Source: Gracilariopsis chorda
Lineage: Eukaryota; Rhodophyta; Florideophyceae; Gracilariales; Gracilariaceae
Assembly: GCA_003194525.1 (NCBI GenBank)
Contig: NBIV01000263.1
Span: forward strand, 78,546-142,545
DNA: 64,000 nucleotides
Direction: 5' to 3'
Made by a program: the position numbers and the translations under genes. Within the stretch, counting starts at the first letter, position 1. Each line of letters begins with the position of its first letter. Of this stretch, positions 34,797 to 46,367 are shown one piece after another. The notes under the pieces are model-generated. The model made no database searches, was not told where the DNA came from, and saw nothing but the letters and a program-made list of their open reading frames with translations.

Positions 34797-37700
34797 ATGA
34801 AAATGGAAAGAAAGGTTAATGACACCTCGCATTCCAGCCTTGTGCTTGTAAAGGCAGCACAGTTACGCCAAATCGAGAAGAGTTCCAGGCAGCGTTCCTT
34901 GCGAAAGGTTGACGGGATATCTGTTCAAGATCTAGTACAAGAATTTAGCGTTTATGGCATTGATCCGATAAAACTGGGATTCTTCGTCATTACGATTGAG
35001 TCTGACTCGTTTTCCGAAGAGATCTTGAAGACAATATCGAAAGACGAACTTCAAGACATCACAATATGGAACATCCATGAAGGCATTAAAAAGACCTTAA
35101 GCGAAGGAATTATTATGGACCTTGGGTCTTCAGCTTTGGCGGGTTTGAAGGAAATGAATTTAAGCGATGGCCGACACAGACTTGCCGCGGTAGAGGCCTT
35201 TGTGATAGGAAGCAAGATTATGACGTCGGATGAGTTTGACAGGACATACTTTATTGCTCAAATTGTATACAAATGCTCTACATGTCATGCACAGATAATT
35301 TCACTTCAGAAATCCAGGAAAATCTTGGTAACCTCATCATGCATTACAGATGTGATGAAGTGCATGATGAACGAAGAAATGGGTTTCACGAATTGGAAAG
35401 AATATGCAAGTGATGGTATTGTTGCTCAAAGGCTTTTGTTGCCTGATAGAGAGTCAGTAAGGCGTGTGTTTTGCTTTATGCATGCTCTCTTTCCTTCAGT
35501 CAAAGCAGTTATGGAGCACTACAGGAGTACAAAACTCTTCATGACCGATTCTTTGATAAGGAAGAACAACGGGGTACACATGCTTGGCGCTTTAACAGGA
35601 CGTGTGCAGCTTATCCATGTTCGTTGTTCATCTTCGTCATCGAAACTAAGAGGAAGTACACAAGCAGTAAAAGAAGGACCACAACTTCTTGCTATTACCA
35701 CTCCTATTGCAATGAAGTTGATGTCCACGAATTGTCATGAAGCGGAGCTCCTGGGCCAGTTCTGTAAGTCGTTCCTATCGTCATTTTCACAAAATATTCA
35801 GTTTGCTTCCCTTACTCCTTGCATGGAATAAGCAGTGGCTCTGAAGACATTGAGACACGCGCTAAACACATCTTTTCAAAAGTACATCCATGGGATAGAC
35901 AGTTCCGTCATTATTTCTAAGGTAAGGTCTATTATTCGGGCGTTTTCGACAGCTTCCAGGTTGTTTAAGAATGAGAGTCTCTTTACAGAGGAAGTTGATA
36001 ATGTGGGGCTCCCACTTATCACAACAGAGGAGACTATAGAGCCAAAAAAAATGATGTTCTTAGAAAATTTCAACCCTGGCAAGGAAGTGAACTACAAACA
36101 GGGGATCTTGCTGAAGAACTGGGAATGGGATCGAATGTTTTAAGAAAAGAGTCAAGAAACGCATTATCAATGGATAAAAAAATTCCGTCTACTGCAAGAA
36201 GTATTTCTCCCTTCGATGCTGAAGAGAATATATTAGAAGATCAGGTCTATGCAGTAAATGCGCGTTTAGACAACGGGAAAGACAGACATAAACGAGAGAA
36301 TAATGAAGATGTGCCGGAATGCCAGGACGTTCTTTCTAAGAACGGCCATCTCACTGGGATGGCACAGGCACCAGAAGAAAAGCTAGGAACATGTACCAGC
36401 AGTGAAGTACCGCAAGCCACTGAAAAAGGACGTAGGTATCCGCTTAGAGGGAGATCAGAGCATGATGAGCTTGTGACCGAAAAGGGCAAGCCAGTAAGAG
36501 TGCTTAGACGTGCTAAGTCTTTAAATAGCACTGTGCGGAGAAAGAAACTTAAAACAAGGCAAAAGCAGAGCAAAGCAACGTCAACTCGAAAGTGCTTTTT
36601 AAAGTCCTGGAAACATGCAAAGACTCTGAGCAGCTGGTTCAATGTCATAGATGTACGATGTGACATATCTAATCCCATACTGATCAACATTCCGGCACCA
36701 AACAAAGATTCTGCAGTTCTTTTGGTTGACACTGAGGACTTCTGGATGAAAGGGAGATCTGTTTGGACAGCAGTCGAAGAATGTGTATCAGCTGGGCTAT
36801 GTTTTGATTGCGTTATGAAGATATACTCGCACTGGGATCCTTGTACGCCACAATCAATAATTATTGGCGGAGAAACGTACGGAATGGAAAAAATTTTTGT
36901 TTGCAGTGAACATGCATGGAATGTATTTCAGCCATTGATGAATATGACCATGTGCTGTGTCGTCTATAGCAGAGGTATAACGAAGGGCATTGACCTTAGG
37001 TGCATCTGCATTCTCGATGTTCATGCGGAGCATTTCTTTCCTGAACTTGTTGGGTCAATTGCGTCTGAAAAGTACACGTTGTTTGACTTGACGTCGTCGA
37101 GGCTGTTTTTGCTTGCGAAATTATTGGAGCACATCGATGTTGCTGAGAGATGTATAACGTTTTACCGAACTGTGCCCCCGGGTTTTTATGAGGAGTATGA
37201 AGCGTCACACAGCCTGCTCCGTAAGCTTTCTGTAGCTAAATGCGATTGTGGCGGGCACGAAATACTCGGTGCGAACCGCACATAATGGAATGTGTATGAA
37301 GGCGAGAACATGGCAGAAGAGCGATTCTTAGGTAAGGCCGGTGATAATGATGTGCTTGGCGAGTACGACGTATTTCAGCACGCAAGTTCTTCAATTCGCA
37401 AAGCCAGAAGAGGGTTTAATCAAGGTGGCAGCGCGACCGCTCCAGGTGTATGTTCAAAGAGGGGTGATTTAAATGAGATTGGACTCAAAATGGGTTTTTT
37501 TGTTTCCCATGAAAGCGCGAAGACAATCCTCAAAAGAAGTTCAAAAGATGAGAATCCTACGTTACTCTACCCATGTGGTGCATTCGTGGATTGGCGGACT
37601 GCGCTGGAGGATAGTGATAACGCTTCAATGTTCGATTTGAAGGAGTGGTTTTATTGTGGTCTCACATCCATCCATCTATGGTATTACATGCAGAGGGAAG

Positions 37701-37944
37701 CTTAGGATCATTAATTAGAAGGACGAAAAATTTGGAGCAACCAACTGTGTCCACAGTTCTTAATTACGAAGCTTTCGAAGACTTGATTGTTCTCATCCAA
37801 AATGGGTTTGAGGTACTCCTGAGGCCCAAGACGGGACTAATTAGACTTGGAGTGAGTCTCAAATCTTTTGAAAATGTGTGTAGAAACAACACAGAGACGT
37901 ACACCTGCTGTGAGTGCAAAGTGATGGAATTGGTTTGTAAATAA
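34797..37944 (+). pseudogene. ParB-like family gene, divergent copy C, several breaks
   Basis: From ATG 34797 or 34803, residues about 100-140 carry LKEMNLSDGRHRLAAVEAFV, the same D-G-R-H-R signature as copies A and B, within a longer helical domain. TAA at 35829-35831 is followed in the same frame by AVALKTLRHALNTSFQKY and onward to TAA at 36141-36143. A shift leads to 36125-37285 with a basic hinge (RRKKLKTRQKQSK). TAA at 37283-37285 is again followed in frame by coding sequence to 37705, and a last shift leads to 37944. Order of parts (ParB-like, helical, basic hinge, C-terminal domain) is as in copy B, but I do not find a clear H-x-D iron site. Substantial divergence from A and B suggests an old duplication. 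Confidence 0.5.
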
Positions 37945-38523
37945 CCTTAGATGTCCGTTGACGTTAAGATTAAGCAGTGCATACTTAAGTGGTAGCTGTA
38001 TTGGGGTCAATTCGCCTCTCTTTTCCAACTGGAGTACCCATATGCATTGCTTCGACAATGACACAGATTTAATTATGGTGCTTTTCGTGGAAAGATAGTT
38101 TATATCGTTTGAAAAAAGTAATATTTGTTTTGAAGACGAGTATGTACATTGCATTTAGCTTGGAATTTTAGTTGATTTCAGGGGATGCTACTGGTAGTCA
38201 AATAGTTGCGACTTATATACAGGTCTTTTTTATATATTATATATTATTTTATAAGAAACTACGGGAGAAGCACAACGAACGGAACAGGCGTGAGGAGTTG
38301 TGGTCTTCTCCGGGGGTTTGTTTATTTCCACAGAAAGAGATCGGTGGGATCTAGGCCCAGAGGTACATGCCACGTGGTGCATCACGGATAGACAATACAC
38401 GTGTAATACGAAAGTTGTGGATTGGTGTTTTTGTAGAGTCAGTCCCACCAGACTATGTAATACGGACAGAGCGGCTTTCATGGACCCTAGGGTTCTGAAG
38501 CGATACGGGGAAAGTGAAAAACC
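37945..38523. other. Intergenic, AT-rich
   Basis: No supported gene. Contains TATATATTATATATTATTT (about 38231-38250). Lies between copy C and the 3' end of the PIF1-like gene. Confidence 0.5.
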
Positions 38524-40230
38524 TTAGGAAGCATGTAAAGAATAGTATTCAACGACCTTGGGATGCACACGAAAACTGCCTGGACCATATCCACGGATAC
38601 GAAGCCCCTGAGCAGACTTGCACCTCGACAAAGCAACGTACGCTTGACCGAAGTCAAAAGCATGCGACAAATCGGTTTCTACTAGAGAAAGAGACATTCC
38701 CTGGGACCTGTGAATGGTTACAGCCCATCCCAAGATTAAAGGTATTTGGGGCACACGAGCAACAAGTTGCCCGGCAGAGTCAGACTTGTCCCAAGTAGCT
38801 GTGCAAACGATGCTATATGTTCCATTGTCGAAAAGTACAGCTGGCAGAATTGCCGGCATTTTTCCAGTAATATGATTCGACAGAATACTACCATGCGAAC
38901 CCTGTGCGCTGTCAACGAGATCTCTGGCCTGGGACTCTGTTAGGAGATTCCTACACGGGTTTTTGTTCCACTTGTTCGCTCTTACAAAACCAACAACAAA
39001 TCCCGAAGTTCCATTTACCAGCCCTTTGCTTTCGTCTATGTTCTTTGTGCACAAAACGGGACATCCCTGTTTAAGGTCAATAAGGCATTCCACGGAACCA
39101 AACTCGTTTTGAGAATTTTGGCCTTTAATGCTGAAGAACTGCGATTTGTATCGAACAGTAAAGCCTGGGAGTGCGTTAAGCCGGTACATATTTTCAGATT
39201 GGGCCTGTGCACGAAGAGGAAAAAGCTTTGTGAACTGCAGCATATCTCCTTTTCGCGATAATTCCGGTTGAAGATTCCTTGTTCCGATTACAGAAGCATT
39301 TAAAACACGTCTCGTATACTGACTCAGAATTCCTCTTCGCACTTCTCCAAGCATGCCAACAAAGGAGTTACAAGATTGTCGGTGAGCTCTCGGAAGAACA
39401 TGAACCTGCAAATTGGTTTCTTTCCAAGCAGCGGACTCGAACGCAAAACACAGATTGCTGGACTTCGATCGAACAGGTGGCAGCTGAAAGAAATCTCCAC
39501 ACACAATAATTTGAAGTCCCCCAAAGGTAGCTCGCGTATTATTGCAAAGATTTACGTCATATTCTCCAGGTTTATGAGACGAGTTGCACTTCCGAGCCGT
39601 TGTGCACACAACGTCCATGAGATCAAAAAGATGACCTTCTATCATTGAGACCTCATCAACTACTAGCGTATCAGTTTTCTGCAGCAACCTTTGGAAAGAT
39701 ACGTTTGCGTCAGTAATCGCTCGTGCTTTTGAAAGGGATAAATTTCCCATTCCCAAACGTAAAAACGAATGAATGGTACTTCCTCGGATGGCTACTGCTG
39801 CGCATCCGGTGCTTGCAGTCACGGCGACCTGTTTGCCCTGACTACGCAAAGTTCTGATAAGTTTTAACAAGGTGAATGTTTTTCCAGTACCAGCTGAACC
39901 AGTTATAAATAGACTTCTCCCCTTTATAGCTTCGGCAATAACTATTTCCTGCGACCGATCAAGGCTGGGAACAGTCGAAACAAACGGTGTGGAAGATATA
40001 GTGTAGGTGTTAGAGTGACGCTCTGGGGTCTGAGCAGTTACACTCTTCCATTTTGACAAGGCTCTCGTAATATTCTGAACACGATCCGTGTGTAGGTTCA
40101 TACCAGAAACAATAGAATTGGCGGTCCAAACACGGACTGTCGAATGTGACGATCCGGCGCCATTGTTACGCTTAAATCGCTTTGCCTGTCCATTAAATGC
40201 ATCAGAGTGTAAGGTGGTTTGTCTCTTCAT
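38524..40230 (-). CDS. PIF1-like 5'-3' DNA helicase, 568 aa
   Basis: Intact frame from ATG 40228-40230. Q-type LDRSQEIVI (residue 90), Walker A GSAGTGKT (111-118), TASTGCAAVAIRGSTIHSFL (motif Ia region), Walker B LVVDEVSMIEGHLFDLMD (about 189-206), GGLQIIVCGDFFQLPPV (motif III, about 237-252), and near the C-terminus GWAVTIHRSQGMSL and AYVALSRCKSAQGLRI (motifs V and VI). All core PIF1 motifs are present at normal spacing, so it is probably active. PIF1 helicases unwind G-quadruplex DNA and strip telomerase from telomere ends, which suits a G-rich subtelomere, though a mitochondrial role is equally usual. Divergently paired with an RNB exonuclease across about 0.9 kb. A duplicate of its first 70 codons lies at 42.1-42.3 kb. 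Confidence 0.9.
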   Translation of the reverse strand: MKRQTTLHSDAFNGQAKRFKRNNGAGSSHSTVRVWTANSIVSGMNLHTDRVQNITRALSKWKSVTAQTPERHSNTYTISSTPFVSTVPSLDRSQEIVIAEAIKGRSLFITGSAGTGKTFTLLKLIRTLRSQGKQVAVTASTGCAAVAIRGSTIHSFLRLGMGNLSLSKARAITDANVSFQRLLQKTDTLVVDEVSMIEGHLFDLMDVVCTTARKCNSSHKPGEYDVNLCNNTRATFGGLQIIVCGDFFQLPPVRSKSSNLCFAFESAAWKETNLQVHVLPRAHRQSCNSFVGMLGEVRRGILSQYTRRVLNASVIGTRNLQPELSRKGDMLQFTKLFPLRAQAQSENMYRLNALPGFTVRYKSQFFSIKGQNSQNEFGSVECLIDLKQGCPVLCTKNIDESKGLVNGTSGFVVGFVRANKWNKNPCRNLLTESQARDLVDSAQGSHGSILSNHITGKMPAILPAVLFDNGTYSIVCTATWDKSDSAGQLVARVPQIPLILGWAVTIHRSQGMSLSLVETDLSHAFDFGQAYVALSRCKSAQGLRIRGYGPGSFRVHPKVVEYYSLHAS

Positions 40231-41155
40231 CGTTTCTTATATCTTATGTATATATTGTATGGTAGGGGTTGCATTTAGACTTCGCCATCCAAAACCATAT
40301 AACAGGAAAAAGGCTCCGAGATTGCTCTGATTCAAAAGGCCCACCTCTTTTTGTTTAGGGTTTCGGAAAGCATGCACCGCGCATTTGCAAATATTTGGGA
40401 ACATCGTGTACACGTTGGTCGTGGGTTACAAAAAGCTTAAAGGTGAAAGATCCTTCGTTGTGGCTTAGGTCGCAGTGCATAGAGCGATATATGCTTCGTA
40501 TGCTTCGTAAAGCGTGTGCATGAGCCCCCCCAAATGCCTTTCAGAAAGCCGCATATGCATTATGCCACCACCAAAATGGTTTCTAGTTACACTCTACCCG
40601 AACAAAACCAAATCCTTGAGAACGATCTTGTTCCAATCCGAGCAAAGTACTCACTGTAGTTCAAAACCGCTTAGAAAAAATGGGCGGGATTGATAAGTAA
40701 GTATCTCCAAGTAGTTTGTAGAATGGCAACATATCTTCAATGCGTAATAGAACTTCCATTAGGCCTGGGAGGGAAATTTACATTTAAGGGTTTTATTCTC
40801 TTGTTTTTGTGGCTATAGTCATTATGCAAGTATCCCCAAATGAGGACGTAGTCGTCTTGGGAGAGAATAGAATGCCTATATAAAAAAGAACACTCGTGTT
40901 ACAGTGTTGGGGTTTTAAACTAATATGAGAGGAGTGGTCGCCCTCAGCGGTTATAAAAACCTTCAACCCCCTCAAGTAGTGCCAATTCAAACTAGAAACT
41001 CATTTCCTAAACCCCACCCACTAAAGAGGCGGCCTACAGCCTCTTTGTTCGAGCGCTATACAACCACCAGCTGAGCTACGTCATGCTTATCTATGTCACC
41101 CAATACCAGCAGCTTTGGATTTGAACATTAATCCCAAACAGCCAGTCTTCGTAAC
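40231..41155. promoter_or_regulatory. Shared upstream region of the PIF1/RNB pair (left copy)
   Basis: About 0.9 kb between divergent genes, resembling 42346-43502 block by block: GAACACTCGTGTTACAG, AGTGGTCGCC and TTCAAACT occur in the same order in both. Contains no ORF of note. Conservation outside the coding parts suggests bidirectional promoter elements, but none is proven. Confidence 0.45.
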
Positions 41156-42088
41156 ATGTGTACTGCAAATTCACAGTCCTCTGTCCTCAGTCGTGACGTT
41201 GTATTAGTAGTTGATAGAACAGTGCCAACAATGCCTTTACCTTTGTACTGCTCATTTGCTCAGGTTTTAGGTGTTTTAGATCACACTGGACAGCCCACCA
41301 TAAGAGCACTTTTCTCTGATGGATCAATTGAAATCGTACCCTTTTCTGACACAGTTTTTGGGTGTAGAACCAGCGACAAAGTTTCTCCCTTCACCACTGT
41401 GAAACGCCTAGAGCAACAAGCCCTCACTCTTGCCCTGGAATGGTTTGCTAGTATTCGAAGAGTTCATGGACTTCTCATGGACGAAAATAATTACCATCAA
41501 ACGATTCCAATTGAACATATATGCAGACAACTCTTCAACCTATCCGCAAGTGCAAATCTAGAAACCGTACAAATTCTTTCTACTCTCATAACCCTTACCG
41601 CTGAGAACAGGGTTCTTTTTCAAATAGAGAACACGCCCTTGGAGCCTGGTCAGCAATGGCATGAAATAGTCCCGATCGTGACCCTGAAACAGCAAAATAT
41701 TCATGCCAACATAAGAAGAGAACCTTACTCCGACCTTCAACCAGTTTACGCATTGAGACTTGCAACGGTAGAAAACTCAATCGTCAATATGCGCCACAGT
41801 TATCCAAAAGAGATGACTCTATACATTGAAGCCCTACATGCGTACGTAGCAAGATGCAGGCCAAGTGGTTGTGGCGGGGAGGTTTTTAAGGCAACAACTT
41901 ACCGTACCGGTTTTATAGCTCAGGATTGTAGAAGAAGACGTATTGTTTATCGGCGCCTTATTCAACACGTCCAGATCGCATACCGAAAAAGGCGTCTTGG
42001 GTGTGACGATGCGAAAGGGTTTTTACAGAAAGCGGGCATTGGACCATACCTCGAACACTCCATATATATAAAAATGGTCGTCTCCTAA
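41156..42088 (+). pseudogene. Truncated duplicate of the RNB exoribonuclease (N-terminal third)
   Basis: 310 codons closely similar to the first 280-odd residues of the intact gene at 43503 (FSDGSIEIVPFSDTVFGCRTS against FSDGSIETVPFTDIVFGCRTS; IEHICRQLFNLSASANLETV against IEHICRLLFNLSATANLETV). Homology starts near 41231 and stops at the PYLEHS segment, where about 20 unrelated bases lead into the fragment of the PIF1 duplicate. The RNB catalytic part is absent, so no nuclease activity is expected. Confidence 0.8.
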
Positions 42089-42345
42089 AAAAACAAAACA
42101 GATTTTTTGAAGCGGACGTATCGTCGCAATTTACGGTCTGGGCTCTCAGGAGTAACACTCTTCCATTTTGACATGGCTCTCGAAATATTCTGAACACGAG
42201 CTCTGTGCAGCTTCATACCAGAAACAATAGAGTCGGCGGTCCACACACGGACCGTGGAATGTGACGATGCCGCGCCATTGTTACACTTTTGTCGCTTTGC
42301 CCGTCCATTAGAGGCATGAGCCTGAAAGTGGGTTTGTCTCTTCAT
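42085..42345 (-). pseudogene. N-terminal fragment of duplicated PIF1-like helicase
   Basis: From ATG 42343-42345, about 70 codons match the PIF1-like protein (SSHSTVRVWTADSIVSGM against SSHSTVRVWTANSIVSGM; SKWKSVT in both). Homology ends near 42135, before Walker A, and the frame then runs through unrelated codons to a stop at 42085. Confidence 0.8.
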
Positions 42346-43502
42346 CAGTTCTCCTTTCTTAAGTATATATTTTGTGTTAAGGGTTGCATGTGGACTTCGG
42401 CATTGCAAAGCATAAGCATATACAGGAAAAAGGCTCAGAGATTGTTCTGAGTCGAAAGGCGCACAACTTTTGGTTTTCGTGCTGCACGCATACACCGCGC
42501 ATTTGCACAGATTGATAGACACGTGTACAGGATGGTCAAAAGTGGGGTTTTACTATATTGCACGTGAAAGATCATTCTTCGTGGCTTATGTCCCAGTTTG
42601 TACAGCCACATGCTTCGTAAAGCCTGTTCATGAGCCACCCAAGTACCTTTAAAAATGCCGCACATGCATCCTTCACAAAAATATTTACTAGCACTCTACC
42701 TGCAAAAAGAAAAGCCCTTGAGAAAATTTTATTTCAATACGATCCAAGTCCTCACTGTCGTTCAAGAACTGCTTAAAAAGAGTGGGTGTTTTAGCGTTTT
42801 TGAACGACAAACAGTACTTAAGCGTACGAAACCAAGCCCTAGAGAACGGTCTTGTTTTTATACGAGCCATATACTCACTGTCATTCAAGAAAGTGCTTAA
42901 CACGAGCAGGCTTCTTTGAGAAGTAAGTCTCTTGGAGTGAGTTGAAGCATTGCAGCTTATTATCGATTCGTACCAGAACTTTTATAAGGCTCCTCAGTGA
43001 TATTCGCATTGGTACCTGTTCAGCGGTTTTGAGGGGTTTTTAGGGTGGTTATAATCAGCATGCAAGTATCCCCAAATGAGGACCTAGTCGTCTGCGTAGG
43101 TTTCATACTGGTCTAATAAAAAGAACACTCGTGTTACAGTTTTAGGTAATGTTTGTATAACAAGAGGTTTTTGTTACATTTAGGGTTTTGAAACTCATAT
43201 AAGGCAAGTGGTCGCCATAAACGGTTCTAAAAGCCTTCATCCCCCCTCAATTTGTAGAATTTCAAACTGAGAACTCATGTCTTCAGCCTTAGGCAATAAA
43301 CAGGTCTACAGCCTCTTCGTGGAAGCGCTATAAAACCCACAGCTATGCTACTATATGCTCATCAATGTCACAGAATACCAGCACTTTTGATTTAGATCAT
43401 TATTCCCAAGGAAACACTCTTCTTGACATGCTTACTGCAAACTCGCAGTGATCTGCCACCAGTGGTGATATTGTATTAGTAGTTGATAGAACAGTACCAA
43501 CG

Positions 43503-45938
43503 ATGCCTTTACATTCGTACTGTTCAGTTGCTCAGGTTCTGGGTGTCTCAGATCACACTGGACACCCCAGGATAAGAGCACTTTTCTCTGATGGGTCGAT
43601 TGAAACTGTCCCCTTTACTGACATAGTTTTCGGGTGTAGAACCAGCGAAGAAGTTTCCCCCTTCGCCACTGTGAAACGCCTAGAACAACAAGCTCGCACG
43701 CTTGCTTTGGAAACGTTTGGTAGTACACAAAGAGTTCATGGAGTTCTCATGAACAAAAATGATCTCCACCAAACGATTTCCATTGAACATATATGCAGGC
43801 TACTCTTCAACCTCTCAGCAACTGCAAATCTAGAAACCGTACAGATTCTTTCTACTCTCATAGCCCTTACTGCTGAAAATGGGGTTCTATTTGAAATAGA
43901 GCAGACGCTTTTGGAGCCCGGTCAACAATGGCACGAAATAGTCCCAAACGTAACCCTAAAGCAGCAGAATATTCATGCCAACATAAGAAAAGAACCTTAC
44001 TCTGACCTCCAACCAGTTTACGCCTTGAGACTCGCAACGCTAGAAAAGTCAATCGTTAGTATGCGCTGCAGCTATCCAAAAGAAATGATTCTGTACATTG
44101 AAGCCCTACATGCGTTTGTAGCTAGAGGCCAAAAACATTTTTTTGGCGGGGAAGTCTGGAAGGAAACTACTTACCGCACCGGATTTATAGGTCTGTATAA
44201 TAGAACAAGACGTATTATATATCGGCGCCTTATTCAGCACTTCCAAATTGCATCCCGAAGAAGGCGTCTTCGGTGTGACGATGCAAAAGCATTTTTACAG
44301 CAAGTGGGCATTGGACCATACCTGGAACACTCCATGCTCTCCATTGCTGGGGTGCCTCGGAGTACCCTTGACGCACAAGCCATGCTGCTCCTGGCCATGT
44401 TCAGGAATCACGTGGTGGCAGGAACACCAATTCCCACTATTCCAGGGGATGTTGACGCCGAAATTAGGTTCAGGCATGAGAATCCTGTTTATTGCATTGA
44501 CGAAGATAGCAATATAATGGACGCAGACGATGCGTTCTCGTTGGATAGAAATGGCCACACTGTATATATTCACATATCGGACGTTACGCGGTATCTTCCA
44601 CAAGATGGACAGGTCAGTTCTTTTGTGCAGGAAGTAATCTCTCGTCACCGTTCTCTGTATATACAGGCCCCTGTTAGCATGGAACAGTTTATGGATTGGC
44701 ATTGTATTGGGGAACCCAACGACCGGTATACGGCAGGTCAGCTCATAACATTACATGGCCACACGCCACCTGGAAACCGGAGAATGGGCACTGTAGTTCC
44801 AATGCTTCATGCAGCATTAACTGCTCAGGTACTCGGGTTTGGCTCCGAATATGGCCTTGGAGCTGCTTTGACTTTTAGAGTTACAATCGATCCAAAATCA
44901 GGACGCATCGAGAGTTATATTGTATATTTGACTCACCTTGCTCATATTCGTAGGCTTGCATACAACGAAGTTGATGGAACTTTATCTAGTCCTCCCCCAG
45001 ACCATCCAAATGGACAGAACCCTCAGCAACCACACTTATTTGGCCCTGCCCACCTAAACATTCGCGAGTATAACGACCTTCGCAACGTTGAGCGTTTGAT
45101 GAGAAGGGTACGCGGATACCGAACTGGTGAACAGTATGAAACTCCGTTGCCATCACGTAGCGTTGTAGAAGAACTCATGATCACCGTTAACACGCTTGCT
45201 GGAGAATACGCGAATGTCAATCGAATTCCAGCTATATATCGTGGTTTTGCAGAGGATGGGACGCTGCCAAAAAACTCGCTTCAAAATTTGCCGCATTATG
45301 ACCTTCATTTTCAGCAGTACTGTCAAATATCAAGTCCTATTCGCCGAGCAACGGATCTTATCAACCATCTAAATATCAAAGAATATGTTAGAACCTCGGT
45401 GGCAAACTCTCAACAGCAACGAGTCCCAGTTTTCCCGTATGAAACACATCAAATACGAGATTTCTTGGAACATTATGAAAGCAGAGAATTTTGGTATTCG
45501 CAGGTGGAGAACCGCATCGCCTCGCTGAGACTGCTTCGACAAATGAAAGCTATTAGAGACCCCACTGCAACGTTTATTGGCTTTCTTGGAATATCGTTTA
45601 GTGCAAATATGCAAGGGTTGAGTGTAGTTGTGCCTCTGGACGCTAACGGAAATATTGTGGATGGTTTTATTGAAATACCCCCTATCGCAAAAATAGCTCT
45701 AAAGAACCCTGTCTCTCAAGAGATCTTCCGAGGCATGGATGCGAATTATGGATGCGGGGTGAACTATGTGATGAATCCTGAAATGTATAGGGATGAAAAC
45801 AGCCGTGAATACCACCTAGTTATAGGGGCCCCTCCCACAGGTTTGACTGCGCAAGATTACACCACTGCCACTTCCAGGCTGCGGTTTAGGGACATAAATC
45901 CCGAAATGAATAGGTACAAATGCGTAGTTCTAAAGTGA
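43503..45938 (+). CDS. RNB-domain (RNase II/DIS3/DSS1-type) 3'-5' exoribonuclease, 811 aa
   Basis: Intact frame. Start set at ATG 43503 because the upstream frame from the homologous ATG near 43428 meets a TGA. The N-terminal 330 residues are a family-specific region (TYRTGFIGLYNRTRRIIYRR), then the catalytic RNB domain: YCIDEDSNIMDADDAFSLDR (residues about 327-346) supplies the clustered Asp ligands for Mg2+, followed by VYIHISDVTRYL, RHRSLY and QISSPIRRATDLINHLNI (about 608-625), a signature of the family. The C-terminal 150 residues may form an S1-like fold. The enzyme should degrade single-stranded RNA 3' to 5'. Lack of a PIN domain argues for the mitochondrial or organellar DSS1/RNR-type rather than DIS3. 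Divergent partner of the PIF1-like gene in the ancestral module. Confidence 0.88.
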   Translation: MPLHSYCSVAQVLGVSDHTGHPRIRALFSDGSIETVPFTDIVFGCRTSEEVSPFATVKRLEQQARTLALETFGSTQRVHGVLMNKNDLHQTISIEHICRLLFNLSATANLETVQILSTLIALTAENGVLFEIEQTLLEPGQQWHEIVPNVTLKQQNIHANIRKEPYSDLQPVYALRLATLEKSIVSMRCSYPKEMILYIEALHAFVARGQKHFFGGEVWKETTYRTGFIGLYNRTRRIIYRRLIQHFQIASRRRRLRCDDAKAFLQQVGIGPYLEHSMLSIAGVPRSTLDAQAMLLLAMFRNHVVAGTPIPTIPGDVDAEIRFRHENPVYCIDEDSNIMDADDAFSLDRNGHTVYIHISDVTRYLPQDGQVSSFVQEVISRHRSLYIQAPVSMEQFMDWHCIGEPNDRYTAGQLITLHGHTPPGNRRMGTVVPMLHAALTAQVLGFGSEYGLGAALTFRVTIDPKSGRIESYIVYLTHLAHIRRLAYNEVDGTLSSPPPDHPNGQNPQQPHLFGPAHLNIREYNDLRNVERLMRRVRGYRTGEQYETPLPSRSVVEELMITVNTLAGEYANVNRIPAIYRGFAEDGTLPKNSLQNLPHYDLHFQQYCQISSPIRRATDLINHLNIKEYVRTSVANSQQQRVPVFPYETHQIRDFLEHYESREFWYSQVENRIASLRLLRQMKAIRDPTATFIGFLGISFSANMQGLSVVVPLDANGNIVDGFIEIPPIAKIALKNPVSQEIFRGMDANYGCGVNYVMNPEMYRDENSREYHLVIGAPPTGLTAQDYTTATSRLRFRDINPEMNRYKCVVLK

Positions 45939-46079
45939 GAGGTTCTGAACAGCACGCAGAGGTTTTCAGTAAACGTGGGCATACTGCTCTGTTTAGCCTT
46001 TAGGTTATGGTTTGGTGTTTTTTGGCGCTTCTATTAGGGTACCTCAACTAAGAAAGGGTTTTACTTATGAGCGTAAACT

Positions 46080-46313
46080 CTAGTCAATAATTATAGCAAA
46101 TGTATTCGTTCGCCAATCGTAAAAGTCGCCGTTGGTCATAAACAATTCTTCACCCACGTAATTGTCCCGGAGAGCCTCCACAATGAGCAAGCGGTAGTCA
46201 CTACGTTTCGAAAGTGTTCTTCCCGCAGCCGGTGCTCTTCTTACAAAAACATTCTGTTCATACCGCTTTATACGTCCATCCACTACTGCACTTCTCTCTT
46301 TATCCCCTTCCAC
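46080..46313 (-). CDS. Short hypothetical frame
   Basis: 77 codons, charged (MEGDKERSAVVDGRIKRYE), ending at a TAG near 46080. It lies 55 bp beyond the next upstream frame (46895-46368) on the same strand and might be a second exon or the remainder of one decayed gene. No domain recognised. Confidence 0.3.
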   Translation of the reverse strand: MEGDKERSAVVDGRIKRYEQNVFVRRAPAAGRTLSKRSDYRLLIVEALRDNYVGEELFMTNGDFYDWRTNTFAIIID

Positions 46314-46367
46314 ATATTTTGATCATTAATGAGGCCTTCTTATAGTAGTGTTACTTGTACGTATGGG

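Noticed and set aside
37300-37944. 2OG oxygenase domain in ParB-family copy C
   Set aside because: No clear H-x-D followed by a distal His; the alignment with copy B is too weak in this part.
41031-41085. tRNA-like stretch on the minus strand (TAGCTCAGCTGGTGG resembling a box A)
   Set aside because: No consistent anticodon stem, no T at position 33 and no intact box B; the duplicate near 43310 is even less tRNA-like. At most a tRNA-derived remnant.
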